From an uncultured Acidobacteriota bacterium (GTDB taxonomy: Bacteria > Acidobacteriota > Terriglobia > Terriglobales > Acidobacteriaceae), in the NCBI GenBank assembly GCA_903832055.1, contig CAILAC010000003.1, positions 16,274 to 80,273 of the forward strand: a stretch of 64,000 nucleotides of DNA, given 5' to 3'. Shown here piece after piece: positions 24,348 through 34,600 of the stretch. Numbering within the stretch: position 1 is the stretch's first letter; the number at the start of each line of letters is the position of its first letter. The notes below the pieces were generated by a model. It saw only the letters and a list, made by a program, of their open reading frames with translations, was not told where the DNA came from and did not search any database. The position numbers and the translations under genes are program-made.

Positions 24348-25408
24348 GCAGCAATCCTGAGCAGGAGACGGTGAGGATCACCCTGGAGGATCTGACCGCG
24401 GCCGATCGATCCCAGCCGACTGAGTTTGCCCCAGCCGGAACTGCCTCAACTACAACGGGCGGCAAGAGCTATGGCAACGTGAATGCCATGCCGGACGCTC
24501 CCGAGATCGTTCAAGAGAAAGGCAGCATCCTGCTGCAGGCCTGGCTGTATCTCGGAGTTGCGGGGCTGGTTGGCGCCATGGCTGGCTGGGCAATAGCGGA
24601 GCCTGGTTTTGTCGATGGCGGTGAGCATCGCTGGGGCAACATCTGGCTGCTCCCGATGATCGTGACGCTCATGTGCGTCGGCTTTGCGGTTGCCGAAAGC
24701 ATTGTGGAGCGATCAGTAAAGAAAGCACTTGTGCGCGCGGGGCTGGCATTGCCTTTGGGTATTGTCCTGGGCTTTATCTTCAACTCACTGGCCAACATTT
24801 TCTATAACATCGGTCTCGGTATTTGCTATCAGGCAGGGGTCCAGTCCTACCACAACCCGGCCGTGTGGATTGTGCGCGGGCTGGCGTGGGCTGTCTTTGG
24901 CGCGGCTGGCGGAGTCGTCTACGGCATCATTGGCCGGTCGATGAGGAAAACAGGCTACGGTGTGCTGGGCGGCGCAATCGGCGCGGCCATAGGCGGTATG
25001 GTCTTTGACCCGATTTCTTTTGCGACGCATGGCGGCGCAACCAGCCGGGCGATCGGCTTTTGCCTGCTGGGAACAGCTACCGGCATCGCCATGGGCCTGG
25101 TTGAAAGCGCGCTCAAAGATCGCTGGCTGTATGTCACTGCCGGTCCTTTGGCGGGCAAGCAATTCATTCTCTACAAGCCGCAGACCGCGATGGGAAGCTC
25201 TCAGAGCTGCGATATCTACCTCTTCAAAGATGCGGAGATTTTGCCCCAGCATGCAGTTCTCCAGCTCAAAGGATCGAAAGTCCATCTAATAGCGAGCGGC
25301 CTGGCGTACGTTGCCGGACAGCCTGTACGCGGCATGCGAGTGCTTGAAAGCGGCTCGATGGTGCAACTGGGCCGGTACACATTCCGCTATCAGGAGAGGC
25401 AGCGCTGA
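24344..25408 (+). CDS. polytopic membrane protein with C-terminal FHA domain
   Basis: A 354-residue protein: disordered N-terminus (1-60), about six hydrophobic helices between 65 and 265 rich in glycine and alanine, and a C-terminal FHA domain (about 270-354) with GSSQSCDIYLF, LPQHAVL and the closing LGRYTFRY. FHA domains bind phosphothreonine peptides, so the locus may respond to Ser/Thr kinase signalling. No kinase gene is in the window. It probably places the conjugation machinery at the inner membrane. It overlaps the JAB and RING-like genes. Confidence 0.82.
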   Translation: MSSNPEQETVRITLEDLTAADRSQPTEFAPAGTASTTTGGKSYGNVNAMPDAPEIVQEKGSILLQAWLYLGVAGLVGAMAGWAIAEPGFVDGGEHRWGNIWLLPMIVTLMCVGFAVAESIVERSVKKALVRAGLALPLGIVLGFIFNSLANIFYNIGLGICYQAGVQSYHNPAVWIVRGLAWAVFGAAGGVVYGIIGRSMRKTGYGVLGGAIGAAIGGMVFDPISFATHGGATSRAIGFCLLGTATGIAMGLVESALKDRWLYVTAGPLAGKQFILYKPQTAMGSSQSCDIYLFKDAEILPQHAVLQLKGSKVHLIASGLAYVAGQPVRGMRVLESGSMVQLGRYTFRYQERQR

Positions 25409-26076
25409 TGGCCGTCACATGTCCCTACTGCCGAACCGCGTTTGAAGCGGACGAAGAAATCGTTCAGTGCGCCAGCTGCGGCACAAGCCACCACGCCGAT
25501 TGCCTGGCCGAAAACGGCGGCTGTACCGTCTTTGGCTGTGCGGAAGCACCCAAGGACGAGGCAAAGGTCAGCGTAAGCAACCAGGATCTTCGTTTTCCAG
25601 GCACTCAGATTCCTTCGGCACAACCCGCCGCACCTACGTCTTTCCTGAATCTTCAAACCGCCCCGGTTGCATTGCCTCCCTCGATTCCATCGGTAACTCC
25701 TCCCCCACCCATGCCCGAGGGCGCAGTGCCAGCGCCGGTACCGCCTCCGCCCATGCCATGGCCTTCGTCCGGGCCAGCTTACGCAGCCAATTTCAACCCA
25801 CCATACTCGCCGACTTTTTCAGGACATGCGCCCGCTCCGTTTCAGATCAATCCTGGCTACATTCCTCGCAAGAGTCGCGTCGTCTTTGTGCTGCTTGCAG
25901 TGTTCATGGGCGTTTTTGGTGCGCACAATTTCTACGCTGGCTATAACAAGAGGGGCGTGATTCAGCTTTGCATTACGGTGCTTACGTGTTTTTTCGGTTC
26001 CATCATCACCGGGATATGGGCCATAGTGGAAGCCTGTATCATTGACCACGATAATGACGGCATCACATTCATTTAG
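25408..26076 (+). CDS. RING-like zinc-finger protein with TM2 membrane domain (candidate E3 ligase)
   Basis: This 222-residue protein begins with a binuclear treble-clef finger: C5/C8, C21/C24, H28 or H29 with C32, and C39/C44, the prokaryotic RING arrangement. A proline-rich linker of about 85 residues leads to a TM2 domain (about 145-218) with two helices and the GxxGAHNFYAGYNKRG turn. Prokaryotic RINGs were predicted to act as E3s where they neighbour E1, E2, JAB and YukD genes, exactly as here. E3 activity is inferred; the finger could instead only bind a partner. Confidence 0.83.
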   Translation: MAVTCPYCRTAFEADEEIVQCASCGTSHHADCLAENGGCTVFGCAEAPKDEAKVSVSNQDLRFPGTQIPSAQPAAPTSFLNLQTAPVALPPSIPSVTPPPPMPEGAVPAPVPPPPMPWPSSGPAYAANFNPPYSPTFSGHAPAPFQINPGYIPRKSRVVFVLLAVFMGVFGAHNFYAGYNKRGVIQLCITVLTCFFGSIITGIWAIVEACIIDHDNDGITFI

Positions 26077-26091
26077 CTTTGGAGAGCCTGC

Positions 26092-26739
26092 ATGAACTAC
26101 TTCATTACGCGCGACGGACAGGACTACGGCCCCTATTCCCTGGGTGACCTGCAACGCTATGTTGCCTCAGGCCAGATTTTGCTTACGGACATGGCACGCA
26201 GCGAAGGCATGACAGAGCCCATGCTGGTTTCCCAGATCATCGGGACCATTCCCGTTCCCATGCAGGCTCCGCAGGGTTTTGCCGCACCCGCGATGCCTGA
26301 CTATCCTGACCCACCAAACCTGCATTGGGGATTGGTGCTGCTCTTCGCGATCCTCAGTTGCGGAATTTTCAGTGCCGTCTGGAATCTCGTCTTGGCTGCG
26401 TGGATGAAGAAGGTGAAACCTCAGAGCACGGCGATTTACTACTACATCGCCGCGGCCGGAATGCTCGTTGTCGTATTCTTTACCAGCTTTGCGTTGTCTC
26501 TGAATCACACCAAAGAACCCTATTCTGGTTTGCTCAACCTGGTCTATGGAATCCTCTCGCTCATCGGCCGATTCAGCCTGCGCAGTTCGATTGAAGACCA
26601 CTACAACTCAGAGGAGCCAATGGGGGTTTCGCTGAGCGGCGTCATGACCTTCTTCTTCGGCACAACGTACATTCAATACCACTTGAATGACATTGTTAGG
26701 CGCAAGAACCAGGCCCGGATGGGTCTCTACCAGCCATGA
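26092..26739 (+). CDS. GYF_2-domain multi-pass membrane protein
   Basis: The first 55 residues form a GYF_2 (DUF4339) domain: YFITRDGQDYGPYSLGDL and the segment VASGQILLTDMARSEG. Four hydrophobic helices follow (about 83-105, 118-140, 145-165, 180-200). GYF domains bind proline-rich peptides; both the JAB and the RING/TM2 neighbours have proline-rich stretches, so they may be its partners. The gene starts 15 bases after the RING/TM2 stop and overlaps the DUF2752 gene by four bases. Confidence 0.8.
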   Translation: MNYFITRDGQDYGPYSLGDLQRYVASGQILLTDMARSEGMTEPMLVSQIIGTIPVPMQAPQGFAAPAMPDYPDPPNLHWGLVLLFAILSCGIFSAVWNLVLAAWMKKVKPQSTAIYYYIAAAGMLVVVFFTSFALSLNHTKEPYSGLLNLVYGILSLIGRFSLRSSIEDHYNSEEPMGVSLSGVMTFFFGTTYIQYHLNDIVRRKNQARMGLYQP

Positions 26740-27122
26740 GTTACGCGGGCCGCCGATGGGTCGCGAATGGCGCCGCGTTCGGTGGCCTCGCAGCCGCGTT
26801 TCTTCTGCTGCGGTTTCCTCCAGAGAAGAGCGCATTTTACCCGCGCTGCCCGGTGTTCAGTCTCTTCCACGTTCTTTGCCCTGGCTGCGGCGGCACCAGG
26901 GCCCTTGCAGCATTGCTTCATGGCGACCTGGCTGGAGCGCTGCACTGGAATGCGCTCATCGTGCTTCTGCTTCCGTTTGCCTGCTGGTTCTTTTCGGTAT
27001 GCTACTGGAGAGCAAACTTCAGGAAAGAGTTTTCCTGGCCAGCTATCCCCGGGTCTTGGATCGTAGTGTGTCAGGCTCTGGCGCTGATATTTGCCGTTGC
27101 GAGAAACCTCTATCCAATTTAG
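26736..27122 (+). CDS. DUF2752 membrane protein
   Basis: A 128-residue protein with three hydrophobic helices and the DUF2752 signature CPGCGGTRALAALLHGD followed by ALHWNAL. The function of the family is unknown. Its genes are often found near TM2 and GYF membrane proteins. Here it is translationally coupled to the GYF gene (ATGA overlap) and precedes the E2 gene by 15 bases. Confidence 0.83.
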   Translation: MSYAGRRWVANGAAFGGLAAAFLLLRFPPEKSAFYPRCPVFSLFHVLCPGCGGTRALAALLHGDLAGALHWNALIVLLLPFACWFFSVCYWRANFRKEFSWPAIPGSWIVVCQALALIFAVARNLYPI

Positions 27123-27137
27123 AAAGCAGGGCAATGT

Positions 27138-27671
27138 ATGGCCTCTCCTCGCACACGAAGACTCAAGATTGACCATGAATTGCTGCTTAGCCGCTTTGCT
27201 GATTGGCCGACAATCAAGATCAGCGCCACAGCGGGAATGCCCCCGGAGCTCTATCGCTTCACTTATGCATTGAAAGGCTTGTACGTGAATGCGGCGGGAG
27301 AGATACTCGAGCGCGACAGCCATGTTCTCGAAGTCAATCTGTCCCTCGACTATCCCCGACGCTCTCCGCAGTGCCGCATGCTGACGCCGGTTTTTCACCC
27401 CAATTTCGATGAAGCTACAGTCTGCATCGGCGATTTCTGGGCCGCATCAGAAGGGCTCGATGACCTGATTATCCGCATCGGGAGAATGATCGCTTACCAG
27501 GAATACAACACACGCAGCCCTCTCAACGGACTTGCAGCCAGATGGGCTGCCGAACACACGAACATGCTGCCAATTGACAGCCGCATCGTCGCCCCGCCTC
27601 ACGACAAGGGTGAACTGGAAATAGCAACGGATACCACTCCAATTGAAGTCTCTGATGTCGATTTAGATTGA
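27138..27671 (+). CDS. E2-like ubiquitin-conjugating enzyme (UBC fold)
   Basis: This 177-residue protein has a UBC fold: the strand LEVNLSLDYPRRSPQ, the HPN motif in VFHPNF (H87-P88-N89), and the catalytic cysteine C96 in ATVCIGDFW, seven residues after the asparagine, close to the canonical spacing. LDDLIIRIGRMI and NTRSPLNGLAARW correspond to the post-active-site helices. Residues after 150 are acidic and probably disordered. It would receive the YukD-type Ubl from the E1 and pass it to targets, perhaps with the RING/TM2 protein. It closes the operon. Confidence 0.88.
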   Translation: MASPRTRRLKIDHELLLSRFADWPTIKISATAGMPPELYRFTYALKGLYVNAAGEILERDSHVLEVNLSLDYPRRSPQCRMLTPVFHPNFDEATVCIGDFWAASEGLDDLIIRIGRMIAYQEYNTRSPLNGLAARWAAEHTNMLPIDSRIVAPPHDKGELEIATDTTPIEVSDVDLD

Positions 27672-28279
27672 TTGGGATGAGGGGTAGTATCGAACGTGAA
27701 GATCGATAAGTAATATGAATTGAGCGCTTTAGAGGCTCGATCACAGGGCTTTGCGAACCATCATTTTTGCGTGCGACTTACGAATACAAGGCCGATGCAG
27801 GATCATCCATGTTTAATGAAGGTTTGCGCCCACTGCTTGACTTCCAGAGGGCAGGTTGGTGTTCAATCGAAAGCAACAAATTGCTGAATTTTACTTAACT
27901 ATAAGCAACATCCTGAGACATCCGCTTTGAGGCTTCGGAAGTGCGAGAATAACCATGCTTCTAACGAACGCTCTGCCGAGTACGATCAAGCCATATTCGA
28001 CTCAGGCAATCTTTGAGGATTTTCTTGATCTTGATCTGAATTGAGAGGAAACTCAACCCAAGAACATGATTTGAATCGGCTTCCCAGTCCACGCCCGTTT
28101 CCATCACTTTTGCCGCGCCTGAGGGTGTTGTTCATCCGTTTGCGCAGACTCAGGTGAACCTCTTTTTTGCACCACAAATCAAACTGCGCCTGGGCAAGTG
28201 AAGTTCCAGCACCCGCTCTGTGAGCGTGCTCTTGTCCGGACATGAAGACCCGATACAAGGAAAGGAATTCAGGAATATC
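27672..28279. other. intergenic region after the Ub-like operon
   Basis: In these 608 bases I find no recognisable gene, RNA or clear terminator. It is AT-richer than its surroundings. Open frames on either strand are short and read like random sequence. A possible promoter for the sedolisin gene may lie near the 3' end. Confidence 0.4.
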
Positions 28280-31200
28280 ATGACGGGCTATCAACACCGC
28301 ATTACTGTCACTCTCGCCATCCTCTCAGCGGTATGTTCGCCCGTCACTTTGCCCAGGCTCTTCGCCCAGGAAGCTGCCGTTGCCGTGCGCATCGTCGAAT
28401 CCATCGATGAAGGCCGCCTTGTCTCGTTGCCGGGCAACACACATCCACTCGCCCGCGCCACCTTTGATCGCGGCCGCGTCTCCCGCGGCCTGAACATGGG
28501 CGATCTCATCCTCGTCCTCCGCCGTTCCCCGGAGCAGCAGGCGGCCTTCGACGCCTTTGTTGCCAGCCAATATGAGCCAAAATCGCCCAACTACCATCAG
28601 TGGCTCACACCCGCGCAGGTTGGCGAACGCTTTGGTCCCGCCTCATCCGATATTGAACTCATCGCTAACTGGCTGCGTAACCACGGCTTCACCATTGACG
28701 AAATCAGCCCGGACCACCTCTCAGTCCGCTTTGACGGCACCGCCTCCCAGGTTGAATCTGCGTTCCATACCGAGATCCACCACTACGAAGTCCCCAGCCT
28801 CAAAACCTCGCGCTCCGAGGCCGCCGTACCGGAATCCCACATCGCCAACGTGAGCGACCCCCAGATCCCGGCTGCACTTTCCCCGGTGGTTGTCGGCATC
28901 AAAGCACTCCATAACTACTTCCCACGTCCCCTCCACCAACTCGGTGCGCAGGTCTCCCTGGATCATGCCTCCGGTACCCGCCGACGGCTCGGACCACGTC
29001 CTACAGTAGCCACTCAAGTCCCCGGCCTCGTCGTTCCAACCGGCGTCCATCCGCAATTTGGTACATTGAACGGCTATGGCAACACGATCGAAGACGTTAC
29101 TCCCTACGACTTTGCCACCATCTACAATGTGCTCCCGCTCTGGAAGGCCGCTGCCCCGATCGATGGCACCGGTCAAACCATCGCGATCGCCGGCACCAGT
29201 AATATCAACCTCGCTGACGTGGCCGCGTTCCGCGCAGCCTTCGGTCTGCCGGTCAAAGCCCCCAACGTCCTGATTACCAACAGTGACCCCGGCAAATGCC
29301 CTGGCTTCAACAGCACCTGCGCCGGAGATCTCGTTGAAAACACCCTCGATGTCGAATGGTCCGGAGCCGTAGCCAAGGGTGCCAACATCACTCTCGTAAC
29401 GTCGAGCGCACCCACGCCTACCACGGACGCCCTTTACCTCTCAGAAAGTTACATCGTCCAGCACAAGACTGCCGCCATCATGAACGTGAGTTATGGTGAG
29501 TGCGAATTAGCCCTCGGTAACGCCGGCAACAGCCTGTACAACAACCTCTGGCAAACCGCCGCCACCGAAGGCATAGCCGTCTTCGTCGCGAGTGGAGACT
29601 CCGGCTCGCCGGCCTGTGACCAAGGCTTCGACGCTACCAATGGCGTGCCATACGGTGCCCAGTTCGGCCTTTCCGTGAGCGGGATTGCCTCAACGGCTTA
29701 CGACACTGCCGTCGGCGGCACCGATTTCAACTGGGGCACCAGCCCCGCCCCCTACTGGAGTTCAGCCAACACCACGGGAGCCTCTGCTCTTGGCTACATT
29801 CCTGAAGTTCCCTGGAACTCCACCTGCGCCAACCCGCTCATACTGCCAAGCCTGGCATCAGACGCTGCCTACGTCGGCGTCTCTGGTGTCATCGATGCGG
29901 AGTCTGCCTGCAACTTCGTCATCGAAAGCGGCAATTACATCGCCACTAATTACGGCGTGGTCTTGTCGACACAATCGGCGGCGGAGGCGGTGCGAGCAAC
30001 TGCACCATCAGCAGCGGCGGCAACCCGCTCACCTGTTCAGGTGGCTACTCCAAGCCTGGCTTTCAATCCGGTGTCCCCGGCATCCCTGCCGATGCCCGCC
30101 GTGACATTCCGGACGTCTCATTCTTTGCCTCCAACGGATTCCTCGGCTCCTCCTATCTGATATGTGTCACCGGTATTGGCCCCTGCACTTACTCGGCATC
30201 CACCGAACCAGTCGCCCAGGAAGTCGGTGGCACCTCGGTCGCCTCGCCTGCCATGGCCGGCGTAATGGCCCTCATCAATCAAAAATCTGCCGCCGCCCAG
30301 GGTAATCCGAACAAACTCCTTTACACTCTCGCCGCAGAGCAATCCTGGGCCAGTTGCAGCGCTAAGACCGTGAAAGCAACCAGCAATTGCGTATTCAATG
30401 ACATCAATTCTGGCGGCAATGCCATGCCATGCGTTAGCGGCTCGCCCTATTGCACCACGCTCTATTCCGGAGACCCCGCGGGCATTCTCCCCGGCTATAG
30501 CGCAAATGTCGGCTATGATGCCGCCACCGGACTGGGCTCTCTCAATGTAGCCAACGTCGTCAATCTCTGGCCCACTTCCACAAACTCGCCGGTTGTCAGC
30601 CTAGCTCCGACCAACCTCAGCTATGCCGCCACAACGGTCGCCATCGCGGCACCAACTCAGTCAGTCACGCTCAAGAACACCGGTAAATCTGCCCTCACAT
30701 TGAACGGAACCGGGCAAGGAATCAGCATCACGGGAGCCAACTCGACATCCTTCAGCCAGAACAATACTTGCGGAGCCAGTGTCGCCGCCGGGTCCTCCTG
30801 CGTCATTACTGTCACCTTCAAACCCGCAGCCGCTGGGGCCCTCGTTGCATCTCTTCGCGTCGCGGACAACGCCTTCGGCTCGCCGCAATCTGTCGGCCTG
30901 GCCGGTACCGGCACGGCCGCTGCACCCGTAGTAACCCTGAGTGCAACCGCGCTCACCTTTGGCAGCACAATCGTCGGCTCATCCAACACCGCCCCTGCCG
31001 TTACCCTTACGAATTCCGGCTCCGGAACCCTCACCATTTCGAGCATCGCTATCACTGGCACCAACGCCGGCTCATTTTCTCAGACCAACAACTGCGGATC
31101 CTCCATCGCCAAGGGCGCTTCCTGCTCCATCACCCTCACGTTCAAACCCCTTGCGGTTGGCGCGCTGACTGCCTCGCTCGGCGTCACAGACAACGCCGCT

Positions 31201-31572
31201 GGATCCCCACAGAAGATATCCCTCTCCGGTACCGGAGCCACCGCCGCCAGCACTACTGCGACGTACTCACCCACATCACTTACTTTTGCGGCCACCAATG
31301 TCGGAACCACCTCTACCGCACAGACTGTCACCCTCAAAAATACCGGCACCGCTGCACTCAGCGTCACCTCCATTGGCCTTGCTGGTGCCAACATCACTTC
31401 GTTCAACGCATCGTTTGGCACTTGCACAGCCCCGGTCCCTGCTGGCTCCACCTGCCAGCTCAGTATCTCCTTCGCCCCGAGTGCCAAAGGCGCAGCCTCC
31501 GCAACCTTGTCCATCACTGACAACGCCACCGGGTCCCCACAGAAGATCACTCTCAGCGGCACGGGACAGTAA
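28280..31572 (+). pseudogene. secreted sedolisin (S53, pro-kumamolisin) with three C-terminal Ig-like anchor domains, interrupted by a frameshift
   Basis: A signal peptide begins at ATG 28280 (AGGA 6 nt upstream). The S53 pro-domain (about 30-200) and catalytic domain follow, with Glu353 and Asp357 in VENTLDVEW. Near 29966-29976 the frame changes: the first frame stops at 30160, and family sequence (TIGGGGGASNCTISSGG, then GGTSVASP with the nucleophile Ser at 30236) continues in the frame that ends at 31572. One missing base explains this. Three 'choice-of-anchor D'/ASPM-SPD2-like domains end the protein. Either the gene is dead or the base was lost in sequencing. Confidence 0.85.
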
Positions 31573-31622
31573 GCATGAAAGCCCCCATGAACTTCAACAT
31601 TCGCGCCAATAAAGGGAACCGC

Positions 31623-34600
31623 ATGAACGACATCACCGGCCAATCCAACAGCCCGCAGCAACTCCTGATCTCTTCATCCCTCTCCATGCGATCCCTGCTA
31701 TTCGGCTTGCTCATCGTCGCCGCAATTCACTCTGCAGCCTCCGCTGAGGCGCCGCAGCTACCGAAGCAGGCTACGGTTGCCCGTGACTACGGCCACCTAC
31801 CACTTCGGTTTGAAGCAAGCCCCGCGCCTTCCAGCGATGCCCAGGCTGTCCAGTTCTCTGCGCGTGGCGCAGGTTATGCACTCTCTCTCTCCCATCAAGA
31901 AGCCGCACTCGCACTGCGCTCCTCCGTCTCCGGTCAACCCGCTGACGTCATTCGCATGCAACTGAGAGACTCGAACCCCCACGCCAGGATCGAGGGTTTA
32001 GAAAAGCTGAGCGGCTCCTCAAACTACCTGCTCGGCAACGACCCTGGCCAATGGCGCACCAACGTCCCAGCCTACGCCCGGGTGCAATATACCGGCGTCT
32101 ATGAAGGCATTGACCTGGTGTACTACGGCAACCAGGGCCAGCTCGAATATGACTTCATCGTCGCCCCACATGCCGACCCAAAGCCCATCCGCTTCAACTT
32201 TGCCGGTGCCCAGTCTCTCTCACTCGATGCTTCCGGCGACCTCGTCATCCAGGGTGTTTCGGGTCAGGCCGCCTTCCACAAGCCCGTCGTATACCAGTTG
32301 AAGGGCGGGCAACGTTATCCCGTCAAAGGCAGATTCCAGCTTCTCGCCGACAACTCTGTCGGATTCACGCTCGGCCGCTACGACCATGCCCAGCCCTTGG
32401 TGATCGACCCCACTCTGGTGTATTCCACTTATCTCGGCGGCACTAACTCCGACACCATGAACGCCATTGCAGTCGACTCCTCCGGCAACGCCTACATCAC
32501 TGGCACCACGGCCTCGACCGACTATCCAGTTACGACCGGTGCCTTCCAAACCAAGTTCAGCACCGCCTTCGTTACCAAGCTCAACGCCACCGGCACCGCA
32601 GTTCTCTACTCAACTTTTCTAGGTGGCAGCGGCAGTTCTTCTGGAGGGGATACGGCGTGGGCCATCGCAGTCGACTCCGCAGGCGATGCCTACGTAGGCG
32701 GCAGTACTTTCTCTAAGGACTTCCCCGTCTCCACCGGTGCCCTACAGACCACCAACAAAACCGGTGCTGGAAGCTCTACAGCCTTCGTCTCCAAACTCAA
32801 CCCCGCAGGTACCGCCCTGCTCTACTCCACCTATCTTGGAGGAACTCGCACCGACACGGCTTATTCGCTGGTGATCGACGCAGCCGGGAACGCTTACATC
32901 GGAGGCGCAGCGTATTCAGGAGATTTTCCCGTCACGACAGGGGTCTTCCAATCCACCAACAAGTCCTTCTCGTCGTATGGCTGGAACGAATTTGTTACCA
33001 AACTGAACCCCGCCGGTTCTGCGCTGCTCTACTCCACCTACATTGGCGGCAGCGGCAACTATGGCTCGCCCACGACTGTCCGCCTGGCCATCGACGCGGC
33101 AGGTGATGCCTTCGTCGCATCGACCGTCCTCTCCACTGATTTCCCGGTCACGACCGGTGCCTATCAGATTACAAACAAGGCCACCGGACGCGGCAACATG
33201 ACACTCGCCAAGCTGAACCCCACCGCAACCAAACTCACGTACGCCACCTACCTCGGCGGAGCCAGCAGCCCGTACGGTGACGACATCCCCTTTGGCCTGG
33301 CTGTCGACACCGCTGGCAACGCATATCTCTCGGGCACCACATGGGAAACCAACTATCCCACGACTACCGGCGCGCTCCAGACCACCAACAAGACGGGTGG
33401 CAATGGCCTCTCCGCCGGCTTCGTTACCAAAATGAATCCGGCCGGATCGGCGCTGGTCTTCTCCTCCTATCTCAGCGGCACCGGCAGCGATCGCACGACC
33501 GCCCTTGCTATCGATTCCTCTGGAGACGTCTTCCTCACTGGGTCGGTCCATTCAACTGATTTCCCGGTCACCACCGGTGCATTTCAGGCGACCAACCCGG
33601 CTGGCAACCACGGTGCAGTCGTATTTCTCTCTGAACTCAACCCGGCGGGCTCGGCGCTTCTTTATTCGACCTACTTTGGGGGCGCAAACTCCTTCTCCGA
33701 CACCGGTCTTGGCATCGCCCTCGGCGCCAACGGAACCGTCTATCTGACCGGAACAACCGGTGCTTCCAATTTCCCAACCACTCCGGCTGCCTACAAGACC
33801 GTCTTTAATTCGACCAACTTGACCACCGGTTTCGTCTCTGAATTCACCTTTGGAACGGTCGTCAAAACGACACCCACCGGTACCACCCTCACCTCAAACG
33901 CAAACCCCGCCGCAACCGGAAGCAACGTTACGTTTACCGCCGCAGTCGTGCCCACCACCGGTACAGGCATCCCCACTGGCAGCGTCGTCTTCAGCGTTGA
34001 TCTGGTCACCGTCGCCACCATTCCGCTCAACGGCAGCGGCTTCGCCGCGTTTACAACCAGTACTCCCCTTGCCCTTGGGACCCACAACATCCTCGCCAGC
34101 TACCAGGGATCGAGCACGTATGGAGCCAGCGGCGGCAACCTCAGCGAATCCATTACCCCAGCCAGCCCCGTCATCTCACCAGCTTCCGGGGTCCACTCCG
34201 CTGCCTTCCTTGTAACTCTCGCCGACTCCACTGCCGGATCCGTCTTGTACTACACACTCAACGGCAGCCTGCCCACCGCATCCTCGACAAAGTATGTGGC
34301 TCCCTTTCTGGTCAGCTCCAACGTCAGTGTGAACGCAATCGCCATTGTCACTGGCAAGCCCGGGAGCAAGATTGTCCGCGCCAACTACACCGTCATCAGT
34401 TCGCCTTATGCCCTGGCCGTTCCACCAACGCTGATCACCACCAGCGGAGCAACATTGAATGGTCTCGTGAACCCATACGGCATGGCGGGTTCCTATCTCT
34501 TCCATTACGGAACCAGCGCAACCGCCCTCACTCGCTCCACCGTCAAGACGGCACTTCCCTCCGGTGGAATCGGTGGACTCATCAACATCGCCCCCATTCC

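Noticed and set aside
22055..27671. Type VII secretion locus, because of the YukD-like gene
   Set aside because: No WXG100 protein, EssC/EccC ATPase or EssB-like gene is present, while E1, E2, JAB and RING-like genes are.
27986..28297. A 103-codon minus-strand open frame before the sedolisin gene
   Set aside because: Its composition is random-like, with no start signal or domain, and it overlaps the start of the sedolisin gene.
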